In this document: in pieces, positions 9,920 to 18,536 of the stretch
Layout: each line of letters opens with the position of its first letter
Numbering within the stretch: position 1 is the stretch's first letter
Assembly: GCA_013306675.1 (NCBI GenBank)
Contig: JABLUY010000192.1
Coordinates: forward strand, 1-64,000
DNA length: 64,000 nt
Source: Thraustochytrium sp. TN22
Lineage: Eukaryota; Sar; Bigyra; Thraustochytrida; Thraustochytriidae
Reading direction: 5' to 3'
Made by a program: the position numbers and the translations under genes
Notes under the pieces: model-generated
The model's database searches: none
The model's input: only the letters and a program-made list of their open reading frames with translations
Told to the model about the DNA's origin: nothing

Positions 9920-11077
9920 ATGGAGGACGGCAGGATCAACATGGCACCGGATGGTTTCGTGCCGACTGTGGACGCGGCCACGGCGCAGGACAATGAGGCG
10001 ATCGACGTAATCTCGGTACCGGGCCGTCCTGTACCGGCTGTGGACGCGGCCACCGCGCCGGACGAGGACGCGGCCACGACGCCGGAGCACGTCGTCTTAC
10101 TGCAGTACCTTGATGATTTCAGCGTACCCGAAGACGCGATCAGCCTCTGTGGCGATACGCTCTCGCATCCCGATTGCGCTGATCCTGCCGTCAACGAGCA
10201 CGGCGACTTGCGCAGCGCGCACGGCGCGCACGTCGCGCACGTACACTCGAGCACGGAGATGCTGACCGAGGCACCCGAGCTCCCCGAGGCCCAATCAGCG
10301 GCCACCTCCTCGCCGCCGGCCGCCTTGACTTCACCCTCACATTTCGAGGCAACGCGATCGACTTCGCACGAGCCGCCTGGGATCGCCTCTCCATGCATCG
10401 CCAAAGTATGGATCAGCGCACCTACCATTCTCAAGGACGAACCCAAGCCAACATTTCTGAACCGCCTCGTCATCCTCTATCGCATCCTGTGCGGGGGGCG
10501 CATCATGAAGGTCAAAGTCTCGCCGCAGTTCAATTCCGACTCCGACGAATGTGTCCCCGGCCAGATCATCTCGTTCAAATCCTCCTCATCGGTCAAGATG
10601 AACGAGGACTCTAAGCGCAACCCTCCTTTCGTGCGCGGCAAGATTGTATATGACCCCGAGGATCGGAGCCAGCACGCCCTCCTTCTCGAGGCGAGCAAGA
10701 ACACGAAGCGCTCCGATTGCAAGCTCATTCTTGTGTGCTCCTGCGGGCACGAGATCGAGACTGACATCATTCATATCAGGACCAAGAGCAAGAACAAGTC
10801 CAAAAGCAGGACCAAAACCACTAAGGCTTACCAGGCGCTGGTTTGCGGCGTTGAAGAATTCCCCCATGTGGGCGACGAACCGGCCAAGAAACCCTCCTGT
10901 TCCCTAGCGGGCGTTGGGCGCCGGTTTGATCCGTCGCGTATGGATCGCATTATGACGCCAGACCTGCTCGAGGACGGAGAAGATAGCTCGGCTTCCTCCA
11001 GCCAGGAGCCGAAGCGTCGTCGTACCAGCTTCGGCCAGCCTGATCTGCCGGGGTCGAAGTGCCGGCGCAAGCAGTGA
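9920..11077 (+). CDS. lineage-specific putative nuclear protein, family N1 copy C
   Basis: The 385-residue copy starts at the ATG at 9920; a second ATG at 9941 aligns exactly with the start chosen for copy B. The acidic N-terminal half is shorter than in copy B. The central blocks are PFVRGKIVYDPED, DCKLILVCSCGHE and the Lys-rich IHIRTKSKNKSKSRTKTTKA stretch. The C-terminal blocks match copy B almost base for base. The terminal basic cluster reads KCRRKQ instead of KRRRKQ, a single-base change. The copy lies in the second unit of the tandem duplication and 800 bp upstream of the family N3 gene, with which it shares a leader element. Confidence 0.75.
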   Translation: MEDGRINMAPDGFVPTVDAATAQDNEAIDVISVPGRPVPAVDAATAPDEDAATTPEHVVLLQYLDDFSVPEDAISLCGDTLSHPDCADPAVNEHGDLRSAHGAHVAHVHSSTEMLTEAPELPEAQSAATSSPPAALTSPSHFEATRSTSHEPPGIASPCIAKVWISAPTILKDEPKPTFLNRLVILYRILCGGRIMKVKVSPQFNSDSDECVPGQIISFKSSSSVKMNEDSKRNPPFVRGKIVYDPEDRSQHALLLEASKNTKRSDCKLILVCSCGHEIETDIIHIRTKSKNKSKSRTKTTKAYQALVCGVEEFPHVGDEPAKKPSCSLAGVGRRFDPSRMDRIMTPDLLEDGEDSSASSSQEPKRRRTSFGQPDLPGSKCRRKQ

Positions 11078-11878
11078 GTAGCCCACCTTCTCGTGTGCGG
11101 CACTCGCGGCCAAGCTGCGCGACACATTGACAATTATTACTGAACATACTGTCACGTTTCTGCGACCCCTGCCCTCGTCGACGTCCGCCAAGACCGACGC
11201 CACGCCTTGTGGCCTTGCCAACGCACTCGAAACCACACTGTACGCTTACTTCGCCTCACCAAGCAAATGGAGCCTTCATTTCCTCCTGACGTTCGCCATG
11301 AGCAAGAAGCCTCCGCCCTCGCGGCCTTCACGTCCTCCCCTAACTGTAAGTATCGCGCCCAACATCGCTCGCTCCGCGTCCACCTCAAATGCACCTTTAT
11401 AGCGATCAGGCGAGAACTGGCAACTTCCACCTTGCGATCGTGCCGTCGCGACCTTATCCCGGTGGCGTTCCCTCCGGCCCGAACAGTGATCATGGTGATG
11501 GTGATCATGATCGCACTTGCACACCAGGAGTGCGCCCGCGCGCACCCCTCCCGCTCACGAGGCCCGGATTCTGCCTCGCGGCGCAGACGCCAATCTGGGG
11601 CGCTGGGCGGCGCGCGCGCGCGATGCGCGCGCGTTCTGGACGCCGCGTGGGCCGGCGGCGGGCCGGCCGGCGGGCTGGCCGCGCGGCAGACCTGCAAGGC
11701 GGCTGCGCGAGACGAGACGAGGGCTTCCGGCGGCGGCAGCGGCGTGGCGCGGGGTGGCAGGCGAGCAAGCGCGTGCGGCACTAAGCGGCGAGACCTGCGT
11801 GCGCGAGCGCCACGAGCGAGACCTGCGTGCGCGAGCGCCACGAGCGAGACCTGCGCGGCGAGGAGAGAGCGCGGCGGC
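11078..11878. other. flank of copy C and leader of the next gene
   Basis: This matches the flank of copy B over most of its length. The leader element at about 11788-11856 here contains one extra tandem copy of GCGAGCGCCACGAGCGAGAC compared with the one at 9.7 kb, and it ends just before the ATG at 11879. No separate gene is seen. Confidence 0.5.
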
Positions 11879-13198
11879 ATGTCGCGTGACGAGGAGGACT
11901 TTGAGCTGAGCAAGCTGATTGAGGACATCGAGCCTGCCGCCGACGACAATGTCGCCTGCGAGCAGACGTGGGAGGAGGGCGACGCGGGCGCGGCGGGCCT
12001 GGAGCTGACGGACATCGAGCCTGCCGCCGACGACAATGTCGCCTGCGATCAGACGTGGGAGGAGGGCGACGCGGGCGCGGCGGACCTGGAGCTGACGGAC
12101 ATCGAGCCTGCCGCCGACGAGAATGTCACCTGCGAGCAGACGTGGGAGGAGGGCGACGCGGGCGCGGCGGGCCTGGAGCTGACGGACGCCGCAAGCTTTG
12201 GCGCGCAGCTCGTAAGCGAGAGCAAGGAGAGGCTGCTCGGGCTGCCGTGCGTGGAGGTGCAGTCGTGCCCAGTGCGGCCGGCGATGTCCACGACGCCGCC
12301 GGCCTTGGTTACGACGCTGCCGGCCGTGTCCACGCCACCGCCCACTTCGCCTCAATCTCAGGCGGGAACCCTTCCGGCGTCGCCTGCTCCCCCGCCGTTG
12401 GTCATGGAGGGCAGCCTGGAGATCAGTCAGGAGCCCAGCGAGGTGATCTGTAAGGAGGACGCCAGGCTGCGCAAGTCGGCCTTTATAGTGGCGGCGCTGC
12501 TTCAGGGTTCCAAGGAGCCTCCCATCCCGGACATGCTCCACATTTTCAAGGTGGAAGAGGGCGCCGCGCGGCTTGAAGAGTCGCTCGAGTCCCAGGTGTC
12601 CTCGGGCACGGACTGTGCGCTGCTGGAGCGCGTCGGCAGCGACCTGCCAAAGGAGCCCGTGCTCATTGACGCGAAGATCACGCGTCATCGCACGTTGCGG
12701 CATCTCTTCCTCGTCGAGCTGGAGATGAACCGGCATCATGGGGTCGGCACGTACGTCTTCCGCGTCGGCTCCGGCGACATGAGTGCCGAGACGCGTCCCG
12801 TCTGCGTGGCGAGCAAGCCGAACGACAAGTTCGCGGAGGACAAGACCAAGAAGGCCGCCACCGTGGACAAGATCCTGCGGGCGCTGAAGGGTCTCAAGCA
12901 CTGCTTCACGTCGGGCGCCCCCCCGCCGCACCCGTTCGCGTGGCCGGACGTTGGCGCCCTCTTCAAGAAGCGGCCTCGCGTGGAGCCTGTCGAGGGCCAG
13001 CCCCAGCGCCAGCACAAGCGCCCGCACGTTGAGGCGCTGCTGTCTGCGCCCAGTGACGACACCAACATCTCCGAGCGCAAGGTGGGGCTTCTGGACGCTC
13101 TGCACGCCCGGTTGCTCATGCTCAAGGCGTCGGGCGGCGCGACCTCCGCTGACGAGACGCTGCACGGCCTGCTGGCCGCACTGACCGGCCTCGTATAG
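11879..13198 (+). CDS. putative nuclear protein, 439 aa, unrecognised (family N3)
   Basis: The start MSRDEEDFELSKLIEDIEP at 11879 is preferred because the same start and leader occur in the truncated duplicate at 1881. Residues 16-102 are three near-perfect 29-residue acidic repeats (DIEPAADDNVACEQTWEEGD and so on). A Pro/Thr-rich linker follows, then a folded-looking part (about 190-340) with LRHLFLVELEMNRHHG, a segment ending VCVASKPNDK and KTKKAATVDKILRAL. KKRPRVEP follows and resembles a classical monopartite nuclear localisation signal. The tail has a Leu-rich helix-like segment (LLDALHARLLMLKASGG). The SKP...KTKKA stretch parallels the RTKSK...KTTKA stretch of family N1, so a distant relationship is possible. 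The function is unknown. Confidence 0.75.
   Translation: MSRDEEDFELSKLIEDIEPAADDNVACEQTWEEGDAGAAGLELTDIEPAADDNVACDQTWEEGDAGAADLELTDIEPAADENVTCEQTWEEGDAGAAGLELTDAASFGAQLVSESKERLLGLPCVEVQSCPVRPAMSTTPPALVTTLPAVSTPPPTSPQSQAGTLPASPAPPPLVMEGSLEISQEPSEVICKEDARLRKSAFIVAALLQGSKEPPIPDMLHIFKVEEGAARLEESLESQVSSGTDCALLERVGSDLPKEPVLIDAKITRHRTLRHLFLVELEMNRHHGVGTYVFRVGSGDMSAETRPVCVASKPNDKFAEDKTKKAATVDKILRALKGLKHCFTSGAPPPHPFAWPDVGALFKKRPRVEPVEGQPQRQHKRPHVEALLSAPSDDTNISERKVGLLDALHARLLMLKASGGATSADETLHGLLAALTGLV
11924..12184 (+). repeat. in-frame 87-bp tandem repeat, three copies
   Basis: Three 29-codon units encode DIEPAADDNVACEQTWEEGD then AGAAGLELT with only a handful of substitutions. Each unit supplies one Cys, one Trp and about nine acidic residues. 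The near-identity points to recent expansion or conversion. Confidence 0.9.
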
Positions 13199-14349
13199 TT
13201 TAGCGGGAGTTTGCTTGAGCGGCCCTCGCTGGCCGTCCCTGCTGCCGCAGCCCGGCAGGTCCGGGCCTCTGCCCCTGTAAGAACTTGTTGATTTTTCTCT
13301 CTCTTTCTCTCTCAGCCCAGCCTGAGCGCCCGCCTGCGCCGGCTCAGCCGTGTCCTGATCATCAACCACCCCAGAGAGTTCTCTAAACCGAGCCCTGGCG
13401 AGCCTTGGCCGGCGGCGCCCTTGGCGGCTTGGCCGCGCTCCTTGGCGTGCGCCCCCTTGCGTCATGGCCGCCACGGGCCGGAGCGAGCTTCTTCGTGGCT
13501 TAAAAAGTAGCTCGCAATCAACTCGCCAGGCACCTGCGCAGGTGGCTGCGCGAGGTGGCGCTGACGGCCGCGGTGAGCGCCCGCGGCGTGCACAGGAAGC
13601 GAGTCCAGCTGGCCGTGCCATCATCATCATCAGGCAAGCAGTGCAAGGCGCGATCGAGCCTGACAAGACGCTCGCAATCTTCCCGTCCTTGGCCCTCGGC
13701 GTCTCGGACTTCCGGCTGGCGCTCGCTCGCCCGGCCCCAGGCGCTCGCCCGCCGGCGCTGGGAGAGCACGACACGCCACGCTGGCTGCTCGTAGCGATGC
13801 ACGATTGCTGGCAAGCTAGTAGCTCTGGATCTTGGCGAGCGAGAGAATGCAGCTCATCGTGATGGATTCTTCGATTCCCCGCTCGTGGGCCGGGCTGCGG
13901 CGAACCAGCGCGGGGCAGCGCGCACGTTCTGCCGCGCCGCGCCGGGCGGGAAGATTCTGGCGTCGAATCTTGCTGCTCGGCGCGCGAGCACGCGAGGGCT
14001 ACGCTCCTGCGCACGTGCGCGAACTCGCGCAGAGCCCCCCGCGCGCCCGCGGCAGGCGCCCTGCCAAGCAGGCGGAGCAGAGGGACTCCCATTCTCCTTC
14101 TCCTTGCGAGGAGCTGGAGCCCGGTTCTGCGCTGCGCAAGTCGAGCCCGAGATCAACGCTCGCCGCCGCCGCGCCGCGCAGAACCGCATCAGCAGCGGGC
14201 CGGCGAGCAGCGCGAGACGCGACGCGACGAGACGCGAGAGACGCGACGCGGCAGACGCCGAGGCGAGGCCAGGCGGGGCGGGGCGGGCCAGGAACCAGGT
14301 GCTGGGCTGCGAGCAGTCCGAGCAGAACTGCGTCGTGTCCGGCGAAAAG
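13199..14349. other. intergenic, no supported gene
   Basis: A short GTAAGAAC followed by a long CT-rich tract and CAG at about 13277-13315 looks like a very small intron or a polypyrimidine tract in the 3' region of the previous gene. A homogeneous open frame runs from 13885 into the next gene, but it is Arg/Ala-rich and I regard it as leader. Nothing else is recognisable. Confidence 0.4.
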
Positions 14350-15609
14350 ATGGCCGTGGGCGAGGAGCAAGGGGAGGACTGGCGCGAGGGCAAGCTGACG
14401 GTGGTGCAGCAGCCGTTCTGCCACGTGTACAAGGATGAGAAGGAGGGCAGCGTGCAGATCGCGGTGGTGCGGCTGCCGCAGCCGGCGAGCGAGCGCATGA
14501 AGCTGGCCGTGACGGTGCGCCGCATGCTGGATGGGCAGGTGGAGCAGACGTTCTGCACGGCAGTGCGCGCCGCGGACGAGGTGGTCGGCGGCACGCAGAC
14601 GGTGCTGGCGGACGGGGAGCGCTCGACTGTGCAGCGGTTCCTGCGGCTCAGCCTGACGCAGCACGCGGCGGACCGCCGGCTGCTCCTGCTCAAGCTCAAG
14701 AGCGACCGCAAACAGCGCGTGGGCGAGGCCAAGGACCTCTACCTGGGCGTGCAGGTCTGGCTGGACAACGCCAGCGTCGGCGAGACGCGCACCGAGGCCT
14801 GGGCCATGATGACAAAGAAGAAGGGCACCAAGAAGAAGGACCGCGCCGGCCGCGCGCCCGCGTACTACAGCTACCTGGCGTCTGTGGAGATGTCCTTCCG
14901 CCGCGGCGCGCCCTTCAAGCTCATCTCGCCGCGCATCACCTGGGAGATTGAGCGCGCTGCCACGGCCGTGGGGTGCGTGCGCGAGCAGCACCGAGAGGGC
15001 AACCTGGAAAAGACGCCCGCTGTCGCTCTTGGTGCACTCGCGGCTCTTGGTGCACTTCCGGCTGTGGTTGGCGGGAAGCGGACCATCGACGACCTGACGC
15101 TCGCGGACCCAGCGCCCGACCACAAGCGCGCGCGTCGCCCGCGTGGCGACTCCTTCGCCCTGGCGCACCGCAAGGAGACCGTGCGCGCCGCGGCCGCCGT
15201 CATGGGCGGCCACCGCCGCCGCGCCAGCTCTGTCACCGACGTGCACGCCGTGCTCTCGGCGCTCGACCTGCCGGAGCGCCTGAACCTGCCTTACGAGCCG
15301 TACATTCACCCGAGCGCAGTCGGCGCCCGTGAGGCCATCTCTGACGGTAGCGAGGCCGTCCAGATCTGCGACGCCGTGCTCTCGGCGCTCGACCTGCCGG
15401 AGGCCGTCCAGGTCTGCGACGGCCAGGAGGTGCCGCTGCCGGCGCCGGACATCATGTCCCTGTCCAACTTCGCCGTGGACGACTTTGCGCTGTTGGACGA
15501 GGGCGCCTCGGATGAGTGGAGCTTTGGCGTCGGTGCCCGCGTGCAGCCCTTTGCGTTCCGAGACCACGAGCCGGACCTGGATGCTTTTTTGCAGGACGTC
15601 GACCTTTGA
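14350..15609 (+). CDS. putative nuclear protein, 419 aa, unrecognised (family N4)
   Basis: The frame is open from 13885, but the first 155 codons are compositionally unlike protein, so the ATG at 14350 (MAVGEEQGEDW) is chosen. Residues 1-190 are beta-rich: LTVVQQPFCHVYKDEKEG, VQRFLRLSLTQHAADRRLLL, LYLGVQVWLDN and then the Lys-rich MMTKKKGTKKKDR. A basic cluster DHKRARRPRGD lies near residue 260. Two AVLSALDLPE repeats follow, and the C-terminus is acidic and hydrophobic (DDFALLDEGASDEW and DLDAFLQDVDL), a pattern typical of activation domains. VYKDE and the Lys-rich loop are shared with family N1. A transcription regulator is the best guess. No known family is recognised. Confidence 0.75.
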   Translation: MAVGEEQGEDWREGKLTVVQQPFCHVYKDEKEGSVQIAVVRLPQPASERMKLAVTVRRMLDGQVEQTFCTAVRAADEVVGGTQTVLADGERSTVQRFLRLSLTQHAADRRLLLLKLKSDRKQRVGEAKDLYLGVQVWLDNASVGETRTEAWAMMTKKKGTKKKDRAGRAPAYYSYLASVEMSFRRGAPFKLISPRITWEIERAATAVGCVREQHREGNLEKTPAVALGALAALGALPAVVGGKRTIDDLTLADPAPDHKRARRPRGDSFALAHRKETVRAAAAVMGGHRRRASSVTDVHAVLSALDLPERLNLPYEPYIHPSAVGAREAISDGSEAVQICDAVLSALDLPEAVQVCDGQEVPLPAPDIMSLSNFAVDDFALLDEGASDEWSFGVGARVQPFAFRDHEPDLDAFLQDVDL

Positions 15610-15669
15610 CTCGTGTGGCGCAAGCCATGCGGATGCAGGACCTCAACTGATGACCTGTGCCACAGCAAG

Positions 15670-16520
15670 CCAGTAAGTGCAAGCATGCGGATTGGGACGC
15701 CGCCGCTTGCCATCCAGTAGCTCTAGCTAGCAAACTAGCTAGCTCCCGTGGCTGCTGCTGCTGCTGCTGAGGATCTCTGATCTTCAAGTGTATATTTTGC
15801 AACACCCGCGCCAGCCTGCCAGCCAGCATGCGGATTGACTGGGCCGCCGTCGCCCGCCGCCTAGCTAGCTGCAGCAGCGGTTCTTTGATCTTCAACTGTA
15901 TACATGATGTTATTCTTTCTTTGCTGACTCGTCATGGGCTTGTTCTTGGTGAAAAGAAGCTGTCCGAGGGCGCGAGCGCCCGGCCACGTCAGTCTCTCGC
16001 TCTGATCTTCAAGTGTTTTTTTTGCAACAGCCACGCCAGCCTGCCAGCCAGCATGCGGATTGAGTGGGCCGCCGTCGCTCGCCGCCAAGCTAGCTAGCTG
16101 CAGCAGCGGATCTTTGATCTTCAGGCGCGAGCGCCCGGCCATGTCAGTCACTCGCTCTGATCTTCAAGTGTTTTTTTTTGCAACAGCCACGCCAGCCTGC
16201 CAGCCAGCATGCGGATTGATTGGGCCGCCGTCGCTCGCCGCCAAGCTAGCTAGCTAGCTGCAGCAGCGAACCTTTGATCTTCAGGCGCGAGCGCCCGGTC
16301 ATGTCAGTCACTCGCTCTGATCTTCAAGTGTATTTTTTTGCAACAGCCAGCATGCGGATTGATTGGGCCGCCATCGCTCGCCGCAGCAGCGGATCTTTGA
16401 TCTTCAACTGTACACATGTTGTTATTCATTCTTTGCTGACTCGTCATGGGCTCGTTCTTGGTGAAAAAAAGCTGTCCGAGGGCGCGCGCGCCCGGTCATG
16501 TCAGTCACTCGCTCCTCACC
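15670..16520. repeat. tandem array with alternating long and short units
   Basis: Units begin at CTGATCTTCAAGTGT near 15777, 16000, 16157 and 16317, with a degenerate partial unit before them. Each has a T-run, GCAACAGCCACGCCAGCCTG, GCATGCGGATTGATTGGGCC, a CTAGCTAG motif, CAGCAGCGGATCTTTGATCT and a GCGAGCGCCCGG block ending in GTCAGTCACTCGCT. Two units (from 15777 and 16317) carry an extra segment of about 65-70 bases including GTTATTC, TTTGCTGACTCGTCATGGGC and GGTGAAAAGAAGCTGTCCGA; the two middle units lack it. No protein is supported. A non-coding RNA or a satellite-like array are both possible. Confidence 0.85.
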
Positions 16521-17231
16521 TCCTGACACAGCAGCACCACCAACCCTCTATTCCCGTTTTCTCCATCCACACATGAGGCCGGCGCAGACTTGCTCGCTCA
16601 GCGGCTTGAAATTGACTCAGGGTTCCGTAATTCGCATCAACCGTGCAGTCAGCCGAACGAGACCCCATTATACAATGGGATACGACATCATCGTCAGCCG
16701 CGACGGGACACAAGGCCCGTCCGCAGCGCCGCGAGCGCGCCGGCGTGGTTCTCAGATAGATTGAATGGATTGAGCAGTCGATTCTTTTCACGGACCGTGA
16801 GGTCCTCAATTGACGCGCATGAAATAATACTTCCTCAACGAACCCAGCCTGCCTGTTTCTCTGTCCGCAACCACCAGCGCTGGGGCGCTCCGCCGCTCCA
16901 CTCCGCTCCACTCTCCCACCCACACGTGCCGAGCCCGGCCTCGAGAGCGTCGTAAGCTTGGCTATCGACATGTTGTGCAATTCAGACCCCTAGGAAAGCT
17001 TGTAATCTTCATCGCCCTCGAGATGCCGCGACCCGACACACGTCCTTTCTCTCACTCTCACTCTCTCTCTCGCTCTCATCGTGCCAACATTTCGGCGTAC
17101 CTTGGGTGCTGTACTGTTTCGCGACGTCCGTCAGCCGCCTGCTCGTCCTACGCCCCGCGCAAACCCCTTCCCCCTTCTCCCAAACGCGTGGTGCCCAAAC
17201 GCGCGGTGCCCTAGAGTAAATGAGGTTGTGA

Positions 17232-17285
17232 GTCCCTGCCCGAACGGAAATCCGACATAAAGGTCGGGGCCAAAAGTTCAGGGAC
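17232..17285. ncRNA. candidate structured RNA element (two-level hairpin)
   Basis: GTCCCTG (17232-17238) pairs with CAGGGAC (17279-17285), and directly inside it CCCGA (17239-17243) pairs with TCGGG (17264-17268). A 20-base apical loop and a 10-base one-sided bulge remain. Twelve pairs nested in 54 bases is more than expected for a random site, but no RNA family is recognised, and I cannot say which strand is expressed. Confidence 0.25.
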
Positions 17286-17800
17286 CCTACTTCGCGCTCG
17301 AAGCGCCAGAGGTCGCCAGGGTTGTTCAGGCCCTATAGCGAGACCTCAGCAATACTATTTCTCCCAGGAACGGGCCCGCAAAGATGGAGACAAGGCGGAC
17401 CAACTTTAGGGGAGAGGACACCATCACCCCCAGCACGCACAGCCGCCACACGCCCCACCTCTTGATATTTCCCCGCTTTCCCAGTTTGAAGCCATGGCGG
17501 TGTTCACCGCAGGCAGCAATCAGAATACGAGGATACGAGTCTTGCTGGCTTGCAAAATGACTCACTCCGCGCGCCGTGAAGCGCTCATGGCCATGATCGA
17601 AAATTGCCAGCGTCCGTGTGCGCATGTGCGTGCGTGCATCCCCTCCCTCCTCCTCCCTCCTCCTCGCTCGAGCCCGGGCCGTGCTTTGCATCAGGTGTTT
17701 GTTTGGCTAGTGGGTCTGTACCTCGGCATCGATGCTCTTGCCTCATACGACTGGGGCGGCAGACACTCATCTCGCGCAGGCCGCCCAGGCTCGAGCTCCC

Positions 17801-17855
17801 CTCCTCGTCCACCTCCTCGTCCACCTCCTCGTCCACCTCCTCGTCCACGTCCACG
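17801..17855. repeat. 12-bp tandem repeat CCTCCTCGTCCA
   Basis: Four to five copies of CCTCCTCGTCCA end in a shortened CGTCCACGTCCACG. On the minus strand one frame reads as DEEV repeats, but the surrounding ORF shows no other coding character. Confidence 0.8.
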
Positions 17856-18536
17856 CCCTGGCCGCCCCGCCTCGGCCCGCCGCCGCGCCGCCGAGGGCGC
17901 ACGCGGAGGGGGGGAGGCGCGGGCGCGCCGCAGCGCCGCCGCCACTTACGCTGCAGGCCGTCGTGCGCGCGCGCGCGCAGCCGGCCGGCCGGCGGAGTCG
18001 CGCCGCCAAGCAGGTTTGCCGCCGCAGCAGCGCTGCCGCCAACTTTGCGTGGCCACGGCGATGGGGGGCAAAATAGAAGTCTAAGCCTATGGAGCGGCCT
18101 TTGGGGTCACCGAGTAAGCAGGCTGGTGAGATCTTATGGGGTGAAAAGGTTCCACGCTGTCTTGCTGCCGATGACGGATGGTGATGGATGGTGGTGAAGA
18201 GAGGTCTCTTGGTTGAAGGCTGGCGCAGTGCCGACGCTTCGCCAGCAGTCGGCGTTCCAGTGAGAGCGAGGCTTGCGTCGCCGACAGTGACCGTGTCGTC
18301 CTTTGAGACCCACCTGGCCGTGGCCCCCGCTCGTTGTTTTCAGGTGTGCAACGCATTTTGCCACAAGTAGGTTAGCCTTGGAGCGCGAACTCGCGCGAGC
18401 GTCGTTAGCCTCCTGGATGGGCTCACGATTCGTGCGCTGCAATGGATGCTTGTGATGAAAGTCCGCTACAACGCCTTTCAATGCTAGCAGGCTTGGAAAG
18501 CGGCGGCACTCGCTCGCGCAAGTTGTACGATTAGTT

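Larger units (their letters stand above)
7613..11856. repeat. tandem segmental duplication, two units of about 2.1 kb
   Basis: Unit 1 runs from about 7613 and unit 2 from about 9733. Each starts with GCGCGGTCAC, then CTCGCTCACGCGCGCC, and carries one gene of family N1 followed by about 700 bp of matching 3' flank. The offset is about 2120 bp at the left and 2075 bp at the stop codons. Unit 2 lacks some codons in the N-terminal half and has a short ATGGTGATGG-type insertion in the flank near 11490-11510. The flank of unit 2 runs into the leader of the next gene. Confidence 0.85.
16521..18536. other. 2 kb intergenic, no supported gene
   Basis: No protein family is recognised. The block contains a 6-bp hairpin CCCATT-ATAC-AATGGG at 16664-16679, a larger two-level hairpin at 17232-17285 and a 12-bp repeat at 17801-17855. 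The last 500 bases are the 3' side of the first sulfatase. I looked there for a SECIS element and saw no clear one by eye. Confidence 0.5.

Noticed and set aside
13277-13315. GTAAG...CT-tract...CAG as an intron
   Set aside because: At 39 bases and lying downstream of a stop codon it would be unusually short and has no coding exon after it. A pyrimidine tract is enough to explain it.
11555-14092. 845-codon minus-strand ORF opposite the family N3 gene
   Set aside because: Arg/Ala-rich shadow. The plus-strand gene has a duplicated start region and in-frame repeats, and it is the coding strand.
16581-17330. tRNA or snRNA genes in the intergenic stretch
   Set aside because: No T-loop (GTTCRANYC) with matching acceptor and anticodon arms, and no U6- or U2-like conserved words were found by eye.
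17585-17902. Minus-strand ORF with DEEV repeats
   Set aside because: The acidic run is only the 12-bp repeat; the rest shows no coding character.
18087-18536. SECIS element for sulfatase 1
   Set aside because: I looked for the ATGA/AA/GA core with long stems on the minus strand and found only a small TCGTGAGCC/GGCTAACGA stem, too short and without the apical bulge. A proper search is still needed.
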